Assembly: GCA_041690695.1 (NCBI GenBank)
Contig: JBEPVZ010000002.1
Coordinates: forward strand, 29,591-93,590
Reading direction: 5' to 3'
DNA: 64,000 bases
Source: JBEPVZ01 sp041690695
GTDB lineage: Bacteria > Patescibacteriota > Microgenomatia > Daviesbacterales > UBA10151
The notes under the pieces were generated by a model. That model searched no databases. It was given only the letters and a program-made list of their open reading frames with translations, and was not told the DNA's origin. How positions within the stretch are numbered: the first letter of the stretch is position 1; each line of letters starts with the position of its first letter. The position numbers and the translations under genes were made by a program. Shown piece by piece: positions 29,313 through 38,300 of the stretch.

Positions 29313-30424
29313 AAATTTGGATTGATGGATATGAAGCGAATTCACCAGATCGACTTGGTTCTTCTCAAGTTGGTTTTGAACTACTGAAAAGCCTTGCCAA
29401 GATTGATAAAAAAAACGATTTTACAATTCTTTTGCCATCAGAACCTTTAGCTGATTTACCAAAGTCTCGAGCTGGCTGGGCATATCAAGTAATTAATCCA
29501 AAACGACTTTGGACGAGATTATCTTTACCAAAATTTATTAACCAATCAAAAGATAAGCCAGATGTAGTTTTTTCACCAACCCATTATATTCCCCATACTG
29601 GAAAAGTCAGACGAGTTAATATGATCTTTGATCTATCCTTTTTGAAATTTAAAGATATGTTTAAAAAACGTGATCTCTGGCAGTTAACAATTGGTACAAA
29701 ATATGGAGCTAAGAACTCCAGTCAAATTATTACGATCTCAGAATCTTCGAAAAAAGATATTATGGAGGCGTATAAGGTTGACGGCTCAAAAGTGATGGTT
29801 AGTTATCCAGGTTATGACAAAGAGATGTTTTATCCTCGTAATGACCGGAAGCAAGTTGTCAAAATTTTAGATAAATATAAGATAGTAGGCGATTATGTTA
29901 TTTATATCGGGACGATTCAACCTCGTAAGAATTTAGAGCGATTAATTGAAGCTTTTAAAGAGATCGAAAACTTAAAGCTGGTTATTGTTGGAAAAACTAC
30001 GGGTCAGGGTCGACAGGGCTGGATGTTTGAGCAAATTTTAAATAAGCCCAAAGATCTTGGGATATCCGACAAGATTATTTTTACTGGCTTTGCTCCAACT
30101 GAAGATTTACCCTATCTTTTAACAGGCGCTAAAGCTTATATTCTGCCGTCCCTTTGGGAGGGTTTTGGAATACCAGTTGTTGAGGCGATGGCTTGCGGAA
30201 CGCCGGTAATTGTATCCAGAGTGTCTTCACTGCCTGAAGTTGTTGGTGAGGCTGGATTACAAATTGATCCCTACTCAATTTTGGATATTAAAAATGCCAT
30301 TTTGAAAATAGTCAAAGATCGTGAGCTCGCTCAAACTTTATCTAAAAAAGGCTTAGTTCAAGCCCGCCAATTTTCGTGGGATAAAATGGCCGAACAAGTT
30401 TTAAGCGTTTTAGAAAAATCATGA
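29309..30424 (+). CDS. Glycosyltransferase family 4
   Basis: 371 residues, the standard GT4 length. The N-terminal half has [13 protein letters not shown] and [15 protein letters not shown]; the C-terminal half has [34 protein letters not shown] and the signature [19 protein letters not shown], followed by [15 protein letters not shown]. All residues expected for an active retaining nucleotide-sugar glycosyltransferase are visible. It belongs to a tight run with four-base overlaps on both sides. Confidence 0.92.
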   Translation: MKIWIDGYEANSPDRLGSSQVGFELLKSLAKIDKKNDFTILLPSEPLADLPKSRAGWAYQVINPKRLWTRLSLPKFINQSKDKPDVVFSPTHYIPHTGKVRRVNMIFDLSFLKFKDMFKKRDLWQLTIGTKYGAKNSSQIITISESSKKDIMEAYKVDGSKVMVSYPGYDKEMFYPRNDRKQVVKILDKYKIVGDYVIYIGTIQPRKNLERLIEAFKEIENLKLVIVGKTTGQGRQGWMFEQILNKPKDLGISDKIIFTGFAPTEDLPYLLTGAKAYILPSLWEGFGIPVVEAMACGTPVIVSRVSSLPEVVGEAGLQIDPYSILDIKNAILKIVKDRELAQTLSKKGLVQARQFSWDKMAEQVLSVLEKS

Positions 30425-31296
30425 AGATATCAATTGTCATCCCAAATTGGAATGGAGCGGACAGGTTAACCAAAAATTTACCTCAAGTTTTAAAGACCGA
30501 TGACGTTAATGAAGTTATAGTAGTTGATGATTATTCAACTGATAATTCACTTGAAGTTTTAAAACGGGATTTCCCGGAAGTTAAAGTTATTAAAAAAGAT
30601 AAAAATAGTGGCTTTTCCACAGCCGTTAATTTGGGAGTTAAAAATGCTAATGGCGATTTAGTTTTTATTTTAAATAGTGATGCGGTTCCGGAAAAAGATT
30701 GTTTGAAGTTTGTGATTCCAAATTTTAAAGATCCGAAGGTTTTTAGCGTTGGTTGCAACGTTGGGGGAACATGGGCCTGGATTAAATTTAAAAATGGCTA
30801 TTTTTGGCATTATCAGGGCGAAAAATCTGAGAGTACGCATCAAACTTTATGGTCTTCCGGTGGAAGTGGAGTCTTTAGAAAAGATTTATGGGAAGAATTG
30901 GGTGGTTTAGACGAATTATTTAATCCGTTTTATGAAGAAGATACCGATTTAGGGTATCGGGCAACTAAACGGGGTTATCTTAATCTTTGGGAGCCAAAAG
31001 CCAAAGTTGAGCACTATAAAACTCCTGGGGTAATCTCGACTAACTTTTCCAAAAAAACGATCTCAAATACTGCTCAGAGAAATCAGCTCTATTTCACCTG
31101 GAAAAATCTCCATGACCGAAAATTAATGAAAGAACATATTCGATATCTGATAAATATGTTATTTACTCATCCAAAATATTGGTTGGTTTTCTTAGCAGCG
31201 TTTAAAAACCTGTCGGTCGTTTTAAGAAAAAGAAAGATTGAAAAGGTTAATTTAAAGGTTTCTGATCGGGAGATTTTAAATAAGGTTTGGGGATAA
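30421..31296 (+). CDS. Glycosyltransferase family 2, rhamnosyltransferase-like
   Basis: 291 residues. GT-A features are ISIVIPNWNGADRLTKNL, VVDDYSTDNSLEVL, FILNSDAVPEKDCL (NSD in the metal-binding position), SGGSGVFRKDLWEELGG and the acceptor motif FYEEDTDLGYRATKRGY. The combination of NSD and EEDTDLGYR is typical of rhamnosyltransferase-like GT2 enzymes. This gene ends the run starting at 26768; about 90 non-coding bases and the reverse mazEF pair follow. Confidence 0.88.
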   Translation: MKISIVIPNWNGADRLTKNLPQVLKTDDVNEVIVVDDYSTDNSLEVLKRDFPEVKVIKKDKNSGFSTAVNLGVKNANGDLVFILNSDAVPEKDCLKFVIPNFKDPKVFSVGCNVGGTWAWIKFKNGYFWHYQGEKSESTHQTLWSSGGSGVFRKDLWEELGGLDELFNPFYEEDTDLGYRATKRGYLNLWEPKAKVEHYKTPGVISTNFSKKTISNTAQRNQLYFTWKNLHDRKLMKEHIRYLINMLFTHPKYWLVFLAAFKNLSVVLRKRKIEKVNLKVSDREILNKVWG

Positions 31297-31348
31297 TCAG
31301 AGGGTAATTAGCCTGACTCTGGTGCGGCTAGAATCAATTATCAGAGGG
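31297..31348. repeat. Short direct repeat TCAGAGGG downstream of the GT run
   Basis: TCAGAGGG occurs at 31297-31304 and again at 31341-31348 in the spacer between the last GT2 gene and mazF. It is too short to call an insertion target duplication; it is recorded because it lies at the edge of the inverted mazEF segment. Confidence 0.3.
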
Positions 31349-31387
31349 ATTTCTGATATGAGGCTAGTATTTCAAGAGATTTAACTT

Positions 31388-31723
31388 CTATAAGATTGTA
31401 ATTAATTTGCATACATTTCGTAGAATAATCTTCCTTTTACTTGATGTTAATTCTCCAGCCTTACCACTAAGTATGGACATATCTGCTGTAAACAGCTTAT
31501 CTGGTCTCACAAAGCTTTTTAAGGGAAGACCTCCTTTTGCAAAATCGGATTGTTCTATACTTATCGCTGTTTTACTTGAATAAGATTTTGAGGTGATTTG
31601 GCATAAAATCAAATTATCAAATTCAACTTGAGCTAATACTAATGCTGGACGAATTTTCTTCCCTTTCAGATTAGAAAATGGAAAAGAAACTAAAACAATA
31701 CTACCTACTGTAAACTTTTCCAT
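31388..31723 (-). CDS. mazF: MazF/PemK-family toxin (mRNA endoribonuclease)
   Basis: 111 residues, the normal length of MazF/PemK toxins. The N-terminus VGSIVLVSFPFSNLKGKKIRPALVL contains the conserved Gly-Lys-x-RPALV block, and LILCQITSKSYSSK and GLPLKSFVRPDKLFTADMS match later family motifs, including the SxVRxDxl-like segment. MazF toxins cleave mRNA at short sequences when freed from the antitoxin. It follows mazE with a 19-base overlap, the usual antitoxin-first order, on the strand opposite to the surrounding glycan genes. Confidence 0.9.
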   Translation of the reverse strand: MEKFTVGSIVLVSFPFSNLKGKKIRPALVLAQVEFDNLILCQITSKSYSSKTAISIEQSDFAKGGLPLKSFVRPDKLFTADMSILSGKAGELTSSKRKIILRNVCKLITIL

Positions 31724-31944
31724 GCCTCGTCCTCTTCTGGCCTATTCCAGTCAGTTCCCAGAGATTTCTCGGATAATAGTGAGGTGTTATTTACCATATT
31801 CTTTGTTATTTTTGCTTGAATAATTCTGATCTCGCCTTTTTTAACTTCCAATTCAACTTCATTGTCTAGTCCACTTTCATCAAGCAATAGCTTTGGAATA
31901 CGAATCCCTCGAGAATTTCCTATAGAAATAATTGTCGTAATCAT
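31705..31944 (-). CDS. mazE: MazE/AbrB-type antitoxin
   Basis: 79 residues from the ATG at 31944 (MITTIISIGNSRGIRIPK); in-frame ATGs further upstream overlap the -10 promoter element and are rejected. Residues 1-45 form a SpoVT/AbrB swapped-hairpin DNA-binding domain (ISIGNSRGIRIPKLLL, VELEVKKGEIRI). The acidic, flexible C-terminus ending NRPEEDEAWKSLQ is the part that usually occupies the MazF active site. It probably represses its own promoter together with the toxin. Confidence 0.88.
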   Translation of the reverse strand: MITTIISIGNSRGIRIPKLLLDESGLDNEVELEVKKGEIRIIQAKITKNMVNNTSLLSEKSLGTDWNRPEEDEAWKSLQ

Positions 31945-31983
31945 ATGTAATAACATTGTAGATACATATAAAGATGATGTCAA
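31942..31983 (-). promoter_or_regulatory. mazEF promoter with overlapping operator
   Basis: Read on the minus strand, TTGACA (31983-31978), exactly 17 bases, and TACAAT (31960-31955) form a near-consensus promoter ending ten bases before the mazE ATG. Around the -10, CATATGTA (31942-31949) and TACATATA (31963-31970) form an inverted repeat with seven of eight pairs, a likely MazE-MazF autoregulatory operator. Confidence 0.7.
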
Positions 31984-32155
31984 TATTTAATTTTGGATTA
32001 GAAAATTTAAATATCTCAGATCTGAGCATATGGTTCGCAGTCCGTGCGGACAATATTTGATATTAAACGATAGAATAGATTATTAACTCATTTTAAATAG
32101 TTAGAAAACTAGTCTTGACAAGGAGTCTTTTAAAACTGAAATTTAGTGACTTAGT
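31984..32155. other. Non-coding spacer between mazE and the resumed glycan locus
   Basis: I see no reading frame with coding character here. It holds a perfect 12-base palindrome CTCAGATCTGAG (32015-32026), a hairpin GTCCG-TG-CGGAC (32040-32051), and CAATATTT repeated at 31981-31988 and 32051-32058. The symmetry may mark a protein-binding site or the scar of the inserted toxin-antitoxin segment. Confidence 0.45.
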
Positions 32156-32164
32156 TGCTATAAT
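32156..32164 (+). promoter_or_regulatory. Extended -10 promoter, leaderless
   Basis: TGCTATAAT ends seven bases before ATG 32172. The consensus TATAAT with TG one base upstream makes this one of the strongest extended -10 elements in the window, and it fixes the start of the acetyltransferase gene downstream of the in-frame TTG at 32115. Confidence 0.6.
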
Positions 32165-32171
32165 AATCCTA

Positions 32172-32774
32172 ATGAGCGTCTTTAAGGATCGAAATGGTCG
32201 GAGTTTAACGCTAGCTACGGCTTTTCGAAAAATTGGCCGGAGATTTTTTAGCTATATTGAGGATATTGAACTTCTACTTATTAACACCTTAAGTTGGGTG
32301 CCTTCGCATTTTTTTAGACTAGCTCTGTATGCTGGCTGCGGAGTGACGGTTGGACGCAAGAGCAGAATTCATATTGGTGCTCGATTTTTTGAGCCAAAAG
32401 GCGTCAAGATTGGTTGGGGGACGATTGTTGGAGAATTGGCCTTTTTAGATGGTCGGGGAGGTTTAAAAATTGGTAATCATGTCGATATCGCCTCTCAAGT
32501 TATGATTTATACTTCAGAACATAATATTCATTCCGAAAGTTTTGAACCAATCTGTCAGCGAGTTGAGATTGGTGATTATGTTTTTATTGGTCCTAGAGTG
32601 ATTATTTTACCAGGAGTTAAGATTGGAAATGGTGCGGTGGTTGGTGCTGGGGCAGTTGTCACTAAAGATGTTTCGGAACTCGCGATTGTCGGAGGTGTTC
32701 CAGCTCAAGTTATTGGTACTCGTAAAGTTTCTAGTCTTCACTACCGTTTAGGTCGAGCTCGATTATTTCAATGA
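32172..32774 (+). CDS. Left-handed beta-helix acetyltransferase
   Basis: 200 residues from ATG 32172 (MSVFKDRNGRSLTL). The hexapeptide-repeat domain runs from about residue 75 to the C-terminus: GVKIGWGTIVGELAFLDG, IASQVMIYTSEHNIHS with its probable catalytic His, VEIGDYVFIGPRVIILPGV, KIGNGAVVGAGAVVTKDV, and VGGVPAQVIG. This is the maltose/galactoside O-acetyltransferase (LacA/WcaF-like) group. Probable acetylation of a glycan sugar. ATGA-coupled to the next gene. Confidence 0.87.
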   Translation: MSVFKDRNGRSLTLATAFRKIGRRFFSYIEDIELLLINTLSWVPSHFFRLALYAGCGVTVGRKSRIHIGARFFEPKGVKIGWGTIVGELAFLDGRGGLKIGNHVDIASQVMIYTSEHNIHSESFEPICQRVEIGDYVFIGPRVIILPGVKIGNGAVVGAGAVVTKDVSELAIVGGVPAQVIGTRKVSSLHYRLGRARLFQ

Positions 32775-33340
32775 TTAAAAAATTTCTAATTGTTATTGTC
32801 AGCTTAATTTTTGTTTTAGGAATAGTTTATTTAGTTTTGCCATATCCGTCGTCAATTAATAGTTTTCCAGGTTTACCTTATTCAACTAAATCGGATCTAG
32901 ATGGTGATACCTGGCAACATCCCAATATTAGTGCCTATTTTTCTCAGTTAACTCGAGATGAGGTAACCGCTTTTTATCGCCAGCAACTTCAAAGTCAATT
33001 TTGGGTTGGCAAAATAATTTCTCCTTTAACTCAAAATCGACCACCCGAAGAGGCTTATCAATATATTCGTGATCAGCAGCAAAGTACATTTCTTGAGGAA
33101 TATGTCTATCCTTTTAAAGGAGCCTTATTTGTTAATGGCTACGAACCGATTGTCGAAAATGGCGGGTCAATAGATTTCGTTTCTGACCATATCGAATTTA
33201 AAAATCAATATTATATTTCTAAAACCACTCTCCGGTTTTATCCGACTTCTCGAAAGTATTCAATTGCCATTTATTTAGGAATTTGGTTAGCCTTGTTTGG
33301 TTTATATAAGATGGGTCGAATAATACTCAAGTTGAAATGA
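32771..33340 (+). CDS. Membrane-anchored protein of unknown function
   Basis: 189 residues with one hydrophobic helix at each end: FLIVIVSLIFVLGIVYLVL near the N-terminus and AIYLGIWLALFGLYKMG near the C-terminus. The intervening 130 residues should lie outside the membrane and include SYFSQLTRDEVTAFYRQQL-like helix-forming sequence (residues around 55-75). I recognise no family. ATGA overlaps on both sides place it firmly in the glycan operon. Confidence 0.6.
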   Translation: MIKKFLIVIVSLIFVLGIVYLVLPYPSSINSFPGLPYSTKSDLDGDTWQHPNISAYFSQLTRDEVTAFYRQQLQSQFWVGKIISPLTQNRPPEEAYQYIRDQQQSTFLEEYVYPFKGALFVNGYEPIVENGGSIDFVSDHIEFKNQYYISKTTLRFYPTSRKYSIAIYLGIWLALFGLYKMGRIILKLK

Positions 33341-34230
33341 AAGTTGCAATTATCATTGTTGAGTTTAATACCCGAGATATTTTAAAGAACTGTTTAGAAT
33401 CGATCTATAAATATAAGTGGCAAAACCAGTTTGAAGTTTTAGTAGTCGATAACGCTTCAACTGATGATTCAGTCGAAATGGTCAAAAAAAACTTCCCAAA
33501 AGTCAAAGTTATTTCAAGTTCAAAAAATTTAGGTTTTGGAGGAGGTAATAATCTTGGATTAAAGTCTTCAGATGGCGATTATTATTTACTTCTTAATTCG
33601 GATACTATTGTTTTAGATAACTCGCTTGATAATTTAGTTGAGTTTGCTAAAACTCACGACTATGGTCTTTCGTCTTGTAAACTACTAAATGCTGATAAAA
33701 CCTTGCAGCCTAACGTCGGTGATTTACCAATTGGACTGGCTTTATTTAACTGGTTATCCGGTTTAGATGATTTATTGTCTAAATTTGGTTTTAATCTGTC
33801 TTCTTTTCATCAAAGATCATCTGCCTTTTATAAAAAGTCCCGCCAAGTTGGTTGGGTCCAGGGGGCTGCCATGTTAATTAGAAAAGATGTTTTCGAAAAA
33901 ATTGGCGGGTTGGACGAGGGTATCTTTATGTATGCTGAAGACGTCGAGTACTGTATGAGAGCTCAAAAAGCTAAATTTAAAATCGGATTTACAAATAAAG
34001 CTGAGATTATTCATTTAGGTGGTGCGAGTTCTTCGGACCCTAGTCTAAAACAGTGGTCTGGCGAATTTATCGGTTTAATCTATATCTACAAAAAATATTT
34101 TAGTAGCTTGGCACAACTAATTTTAAAAGTCTTATTGTATATCTTTATTATTATGAGGATAATTATCTTCTTAGCCTTAGGCAAATTTAAAATTGCCTCA
34201 ACCTATGCAAAAATTATATCAACTTTATAA
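33337..34230 (+). CDS. Glycosyltransferase family 2, rhamnosyltransferase-like
   Basis: 297 residues. Clear GT-A motifs: VAIIIVEFNTRDILKNCLES, VVDNASTDDSVEMV, LLLNSDTIVLDNSL, QGAAMLIRKDVFEKIGGLD and the acceptor segment FMYAEDVEYCMRAQKA. The NLGFGGGNNLGL stretch is typical of rhamnosyltransferase-like members. The C-terminus has a membrane helix (VLLYIFIIMRIIIFLALG). It overlaps the following ligase-like gene by 26 bases. Confidence 0.9.
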   Translation: MKVAIIIVEFNTRDILKNCLESIYKYKWQNQFEVLVVDNASTDDSVEMVKKNFPKVKVISSSKNLGFGGGNNLGLKSSDGDYYLLLNSDTIVLDNSLDNLVEFAKTHDYGLSSCKLLNADKTLQPNVGDLPIGLALFNWLSGLDDLLSKFGFNLSSFHQRSSAFYKKSRQVGWVQGAAMLIRKDVFEKIGGLDEGIFMYAEDVEYCMRAQKAKFKIGFTNKAEIIHLGGASSSDPSLKQWSGEFIGLIYIYKKYFSSLAQLILKVLLYIFIIMRIIIFLALGKFKIASTYAKIISTL

Positions 34231-35641
34231 TAAATACTTTTTTTGGGTGATAGTTGCCTTAATGGCTTTTATCCCTCTTTATCCCAAATTGCCATTATTA
34301 AATGTCTCAGGGACTTTCGTGGCGATTAGATTAGAAGACTTTTTAATTGCGGCGACATTAATTATTTGGGCGATCTTCTCGGTACCGAAGATTAAAACTT
34401 ATCTTCATCAGCCGATTCTTCAGGCAATGATCTTATTTTGGTTAATTGGGGGTTTAGGAGTTTTGTCGGGGGTTTTTATTACCAATAGTGTTAACTTTCA
34501 TTTAGGTTTTTTTAACTGGTTAAGACGGATCGAGTTTATGTCCTTATTTTTAGTCGGAGCCACGGTTTTTCGGACACTTAAACAGATCAGAATATTGGTT
34601 GGAACGATTGTTCTAACAACAATTTTAGTTAGTCTGTATGGTTTTGGACAGGTCTGGTTACATTTCCCTGTCATTTCAACCAGTAACAACGAATATTCCA
34701 AAGGCTTAATCTTAACTTTGACTCCGGGGACTCGGGTTAATTCAACGTTTGCTGGTCAATATGATTTAGCGATTTATTTAAATATCGCTTTGGCTATTTT
34801 AAGTAGTTTATTTTTTTATTATAAAAAGCTTTTTCAAAAAATTGTTGTTTTAGTCGCTTCCGGGTTGGGATTTGTGTTGTTAACAATGACGACCGCCCGA
34901 ATGTCTTTTGCCGCAACCATGACTAGTGTGGCCCTAGCCTTTTGGCTAACCGGTAAAAAGCTCTTAATTGGCTTATTAATTTTAGGCGGGATAGCGGCCT
35001 TAATTATCAGTCCAGATTTAAGGCATCGGATTGTGGCAACAGTAACGGTTAATCTGTTAAACGGTGGTGGCCCGAAATATAATCCGCCTGCGGGAACTGT
35101 TAATATCTTTACCCCAATTCAAAAGATTCCACCGGCTGAGCGCAATCAATACTTAGCTCAAGCTTTAAAAGAATCGACTTTATCAGCTAGTCAATCATCA
35201 AAGATTCCACGAGATATTAGTGCCGGTGAACCGATTAATTCAACTGAGCTTGGGGTTTATCGCTCACTCGGTATTCGAACGAATGTTGAATGGCCGAGAG
35301 CCATTCGGGCTTTTAAAGAAAATCCATTGTTGGGTACTGGATACTCATCAATTACCTTAGCTACTGATAATGATATTTTAAGATCTTTAGGTGAAACTGG
35401 ATTACTTGGAACACTCAGTCTAATCTTTGTGTTTGCGATTTTAATTAAAGGGATGTGGAGGTTTATAAGACTTGGTCGTGGGCTTAAAAAACTGTTTACA
35501 ATTGGAGTCTTTACTGGATTTATTGGTTTACTTATGACCAGTACTTTTATTGATGTTTTTGAAGCTTCAAAAATTGCTGAAGTATTTTGGTTAATATTAG
35601 GTGTAAACTGGGCTTTAATAACTCAAGCTGAAGATGATTAA
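34205..35641 (+). CDS. O-antigen ligase/polymerase-like membrane protein
   Basis: 478 residues from ATG 34205 (MQKLYQLYNKYFFW); the in-frame TTG at 34193 would add only four residues. The protein has about ten to twelve hydrophobic helices. The Wzy_C/WaaL-like hallmarks are TARMSFAATMTSVALAFW, a long external loop (about residues 280-375, Pro/Gly/Ser-rich with NPPAGTVNIFTP), and PLLGTGYSSITLATDNDILR before the final helices. It would polymerise or transfer lipid-linked glycan at the outer face. The large loop is the expected catalytic site. Confidence 0.8.
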   Translation: MQKLYQLYNKYFFWVIVALMAFIPLYPKLPLLNVSGTFVAIRLEDFLIAATLIIWAIFSVPKIKTYLHQPILQAMILFWLIGGLGVLSGVFITNSVNFHLGFFNWLRRIEFMSLFLVGATVFRTLKQIRILVGTIVLTTILVSLYGFGQVWLHFPVISTSNNEYSKGLILTLTPGTRVNSTFAGQYDLAIYLNIALAILSSLFFYYKKLFQKIVVLVASGLGFVLLTMTTARMSFAATMTSVALAFWLTGKKLLIGLLILGGIAALIISPDLRHRIVATVTVNLLNGGGPKYNPPAGTVNIFTPIQKIPPAERNQYLAQALKESTLSASQSSKIPRDISAGEPINSTELGVYRSLGIRTNVEWPRAIRAFKENPLLGTGYSSITLATDNDILRSLGETGLLGTLSLIFVFAILIKGMWRFIRLGRGLKKLFTIGVFTGFIGLLMTSTFIDVFEASKIAEVFWLILGVNWALITQAEDD

Positions 35642-37097
35642 AAAGATACTTTTAGTTTTAATTATTGTGCTGGCTTTCGTTGTCAGACAATACAAGATTG
35701 ATAATGCCATTGCTGATTGGCATTCTTGGCGCCAAGCCGATACTGCGGCCGTAGCACGAAACTTTTATAAAGAAGGTTTCAATCCATTTCTTCCAAAATA
35801 TGATGATATGTCGAGAGTTTCTGAGACCTCGCTTCCTAACCCCAATCGTTATCGATTTGTGGAGTTCCCGATTTATAACAGTATTGTTTATGGAGTTTAT
35901 TTAATTAATGGTGGAGTTAGCGAAAAACTAGCCAGGGAAGTAACGGTTGTTATCTCACTTGGGTCAATTCTATTTATTTATTTTATTGCTAAACGCTATT
36001 ACGGAGTTGCGACTGGTTTAATGTCAGCTTTTTTATTAGCTGTTTTACCCTACAGTATTTATTATTCACGGGTCGTTTTACCTGATCCATTGTTGATCTT
36101 TTTCTGTTTGGGGATGATTTATTATGTTGATCGCTGGATTTTTGAAAATCGGAGATGGTTGTTTTGGCTAAGTGTATTGTTTACCGCATGTGCATTTTTA
36201 ACAAAACCAACAGCCATCTTTTACTTTGTCCCGTTACTTTATCTTTATTATCAAAAAGAGCAAAAACTCTGGCCAATACCCCGTAGGTATTTAAGTTATT
36301 TAGCTTTAAGTTTTGCGCCATTTATCGCTTGGCGAGTTTGGATACAGCGTCATCCTGAAGGCATTCCAGCCTCAAAATGGCTTTTAAATGCTACCGGTAT
36401 TCGCTTTCGCCCAGCTTTTTGGAGATGGATTCTAATGGATCGATTTGATCGAGAAATTTTGAGTGGGCCGGGAATGGTTTTATTTGCTTTTGGAATGTTT
36501 AAAAAACCTTTAACTAAAGAAGGTAATTTTATGCATCTTTTGATGTTAAGTATGTTTTTATACTTAATTATCTTTGCAACTGGTAACGTCCAACATGATT
36601 ATTATCAGATCTTAATAATTCCGATGATTGTGATCTTTTTGGCCAGGGGCTGTGTGGCTCTGGTCTCGGGTTTTCCAGGAATGATTGCTCGAATCTGGAC
36701 AATTGGCTTGGTCGGTTTATTTTTACCACTAGCGCTTTATTTTGCCTGGATTGCAATTTCTGGACTATATCAGATTAATAACGATTCGATTGTTATTGCC
36801 GGCCAAGAAGCAGATCGAATTTTGCCTAAAAATGCAGTTGTGATTGCGCCTTATCAAGGGGATACTTCCTTTTTATATCAAACTAATCGACACGGCTGGG
36901 CGTTTGTGATTTATTCTGTTCCTCAAATGATTAAAGATTTTGGAATAACTAGTTATGTGGCCGTTAGCGAAGACGCTAGAACTAAATGGGTGATGCGGCG
37001 TTATACAGTTTTAGAAGAAACGCCAAAGTATGTCATTGTTGATTTAACTAAACCTAATCCAAATTACGATCCGATTAATGATCCTGAACCCAATTAA
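35634..37097 (+). CDS. GT39 (PMT-like) membrane glycosyltransferase
   Basis: 487 residues, overlapping the ligase-like gene by eight bases. The catalytic loop DWHSWRQADTAAVARNFYKEG carries the HSWRQADT block that marks a recognisable GT39 subgroup, and GVYLINGGVSEKLAREVTV follows as in relatives. About ten hydrophobic helices then a soluble tail of 90 residues. It should use a polyprenyl-phosphate sugar outside the membrane, here perhaps to modify a protein or glycan; the acceptor is unknown. Confidence 0.85.
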   Translation: MIKKILLVLIIVLAFVVRQYKIDNAIADWHSWRQADTAAVARNFYKEGFNPFLPKYDDMSRVSETSLPNPNRYRFVEFPIYNSIVYGVYLINGGVSEKLAREVTVVISLGSILFIYFIAKRYYGVATGLMSAFLLAVLPYSIYYSRVVLPDPLLIFFCLGMIYYVDRWIFENRRWLFWLSVLFTACAFLTKPTAIFYFVPLLYLYYQKEQKLWPIPRRYLSYLALSFAPFIAWRVWIQRHPEGIPASKWLLNATGIRFRPAFWRWILMDRFDREILSGPGMVLFAFGMFKKPLTKEGNFMHLLMLSMFLYLIIFATGNVQHDYYQILIIPMIVIFLARGCVALVSGFPGMIARIWTIGLVGLFLPLALYFAWIAISGLYQINNDSIVIAGQEADRILPKNAVVIAPYQGDTSFLYQTNRHGWAFVIYSVPQMIKDFGITSYVAVSEDARTKWVMRRYTVLEETPKYVIVDLTKPNPNYDPINDPEPN

Positions 37098-37100
37098 ATT

Positions 37101-38300
37101 ATGCGTATTTTAATGTTAACGCCATATCTGCCATATCCGCCCTCCTCAGGCGGACAGATCAGATCTTATAATTTAATTAAGCAATTATCTAAAAAACATC
37201 AAATTGTTCTTTATTCATTGATTAAAAATGAATCAGAGCGAAAGTATATTAAAAATTTAGAAGATTATTGTGTCAGCGTCAAAGTTTTTAATCGGCCAAC
37301 TAAGCCTTGGACTTTAACGAATATTTTAAATACCGGTTTTAGCACGTATCCGTTTTTAGTTATACGTAATTTTTCAAATGAAGAAAAACGGAGTGTCAGC
37401 GAGATTTTAGCTAAAGAAAAGTTTGATATTATTCATGCTGAAACTTTTTATGTTAGTCCACATATTCCTCAAACTGATATTCCGATTGTTTTAGTTGATC
37501 AAACTATTGAGTATCAGGTTTATCAGCATTTTGTTCAGAATTTTAAATATAAGGTTGCCAAACCAATTTTAAATATTGATGTTTTAAAGATTAAATTTTG
37601 GGAAACATATTATTGGCGACGAGCTAGTCGAGTAGTGGCGGTCTCGGCTCGTGATTCTGAGTTGATGAAAAAATTAGTTCCTAATTTAAAGGTTCAAGTT
37701 ATTCCAAACGGAGTTGGTGAAGACTTAATTGGCAACGTCGGACTTCATTTTTCAGCCAAGATTCTGTTTATGGCCAATTATGCCTGGCTTCAAAATATCG
37801 AAGCCGCCAAAGTTCTAGCAGAAAAGATCTTCCCCAAAGTTTTAGCTAAGATTCCTGAAGCAGAGTTAATTATTGCCGGTCAAAATACTGAGAAAGTTAA
37901 TATTCAAACATCGGATAAAGTTCAAGTTGTTAATTTAGGGATTGAAGATATTGAAGGTGTTAAAAGATGTTATCGAGAATCTGGGGTATTGGTCGCGCCC
38001 CTTTATGGACCAGGGGGAACTCGTCTAAAGATTTTGGGAGCAATGGCGGCTAAATTACCGGTTGTGACGACCTCTATTGGTTTGGGTGGGATTGAAGTTA
38101 ATGATGAGACGGTTATGGTTGGAAATTCTCCTGAAGAGTTGGCTAATTTAACTGTCAAACTCTTAAAAGATAAATTACTTTATCAAAAAGTGGCTGATAA
38201 TGCTCGGAAGTTAGTTGAGGAGAAATATACATATCAAGTTATCGCTAAAAAACTTGACGATTTATATAATGAGGTCAAAAATGAAAAAACTCACCATTAG
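37101..38300 (+). CDS. Glycosyltransferase family 4-like protein
   Basis: 399 residues. GT-B layout with MLTPYLPYPPSSGGQIRSYN at the N-terminus, a type of opening common in GT4 enzymes, VAVSARDSELMKKLVPN at the domain boundary, and C-terminal ILFMANYAWLQNIEAAKVLA, then APLYGPGGTRLKILGAMAAKLPVV. The classical E-x7-E is replaced by a G-x-R-x-K version seen in one GT4 branch. Three bases separate it from the preceding GT39 gene. It adds a sugar to a cytoplasmic glycan intermediate. Confidence 0.85.
   Translation: MRILMLTPYLPYPPSSGGQIRSYNLIKQLSKKHQIVLYSLIKNESERKYIKNLEDYCVSVKVFNRPTKPWTLTNILNTGFSTYPFLVIRNFSNEEKRSVSEILAKEKFDIIHAETFYVSPHIPQTDIPIVLVDQTIEYQVYQHFVQNFKYKVAKPILNIDVLKIKFWETYYWRRASRVVAVSARDSELMKKLVPNLKVQVIPNGVGEDLIGNVGLHFSAKILFMANYAWLQNIEAAKVLAEKIFPKVLAKIPEAELIIAGQNTEKVNIQTSDKVQVVNLGIEDIEGVKRCYRESGVLVAPLYGPGGTRLKILGAMAAKLPVVTTSIGLGGIEVNDETVMVGNSPEELANLTVKLLKDKLLYQKVADNARKLVEEKYTYQVIAKKLDDLYNEVKNEKTHH

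Noticed and set aside
32115..32171. TTG start giving a longer acetyltransferase
   Set aside because: TTGACA there resembles a promoter element, the extra residues do not resemble the family, and a TGCTATAAT promoter lies between it and the better ATG at 32172.
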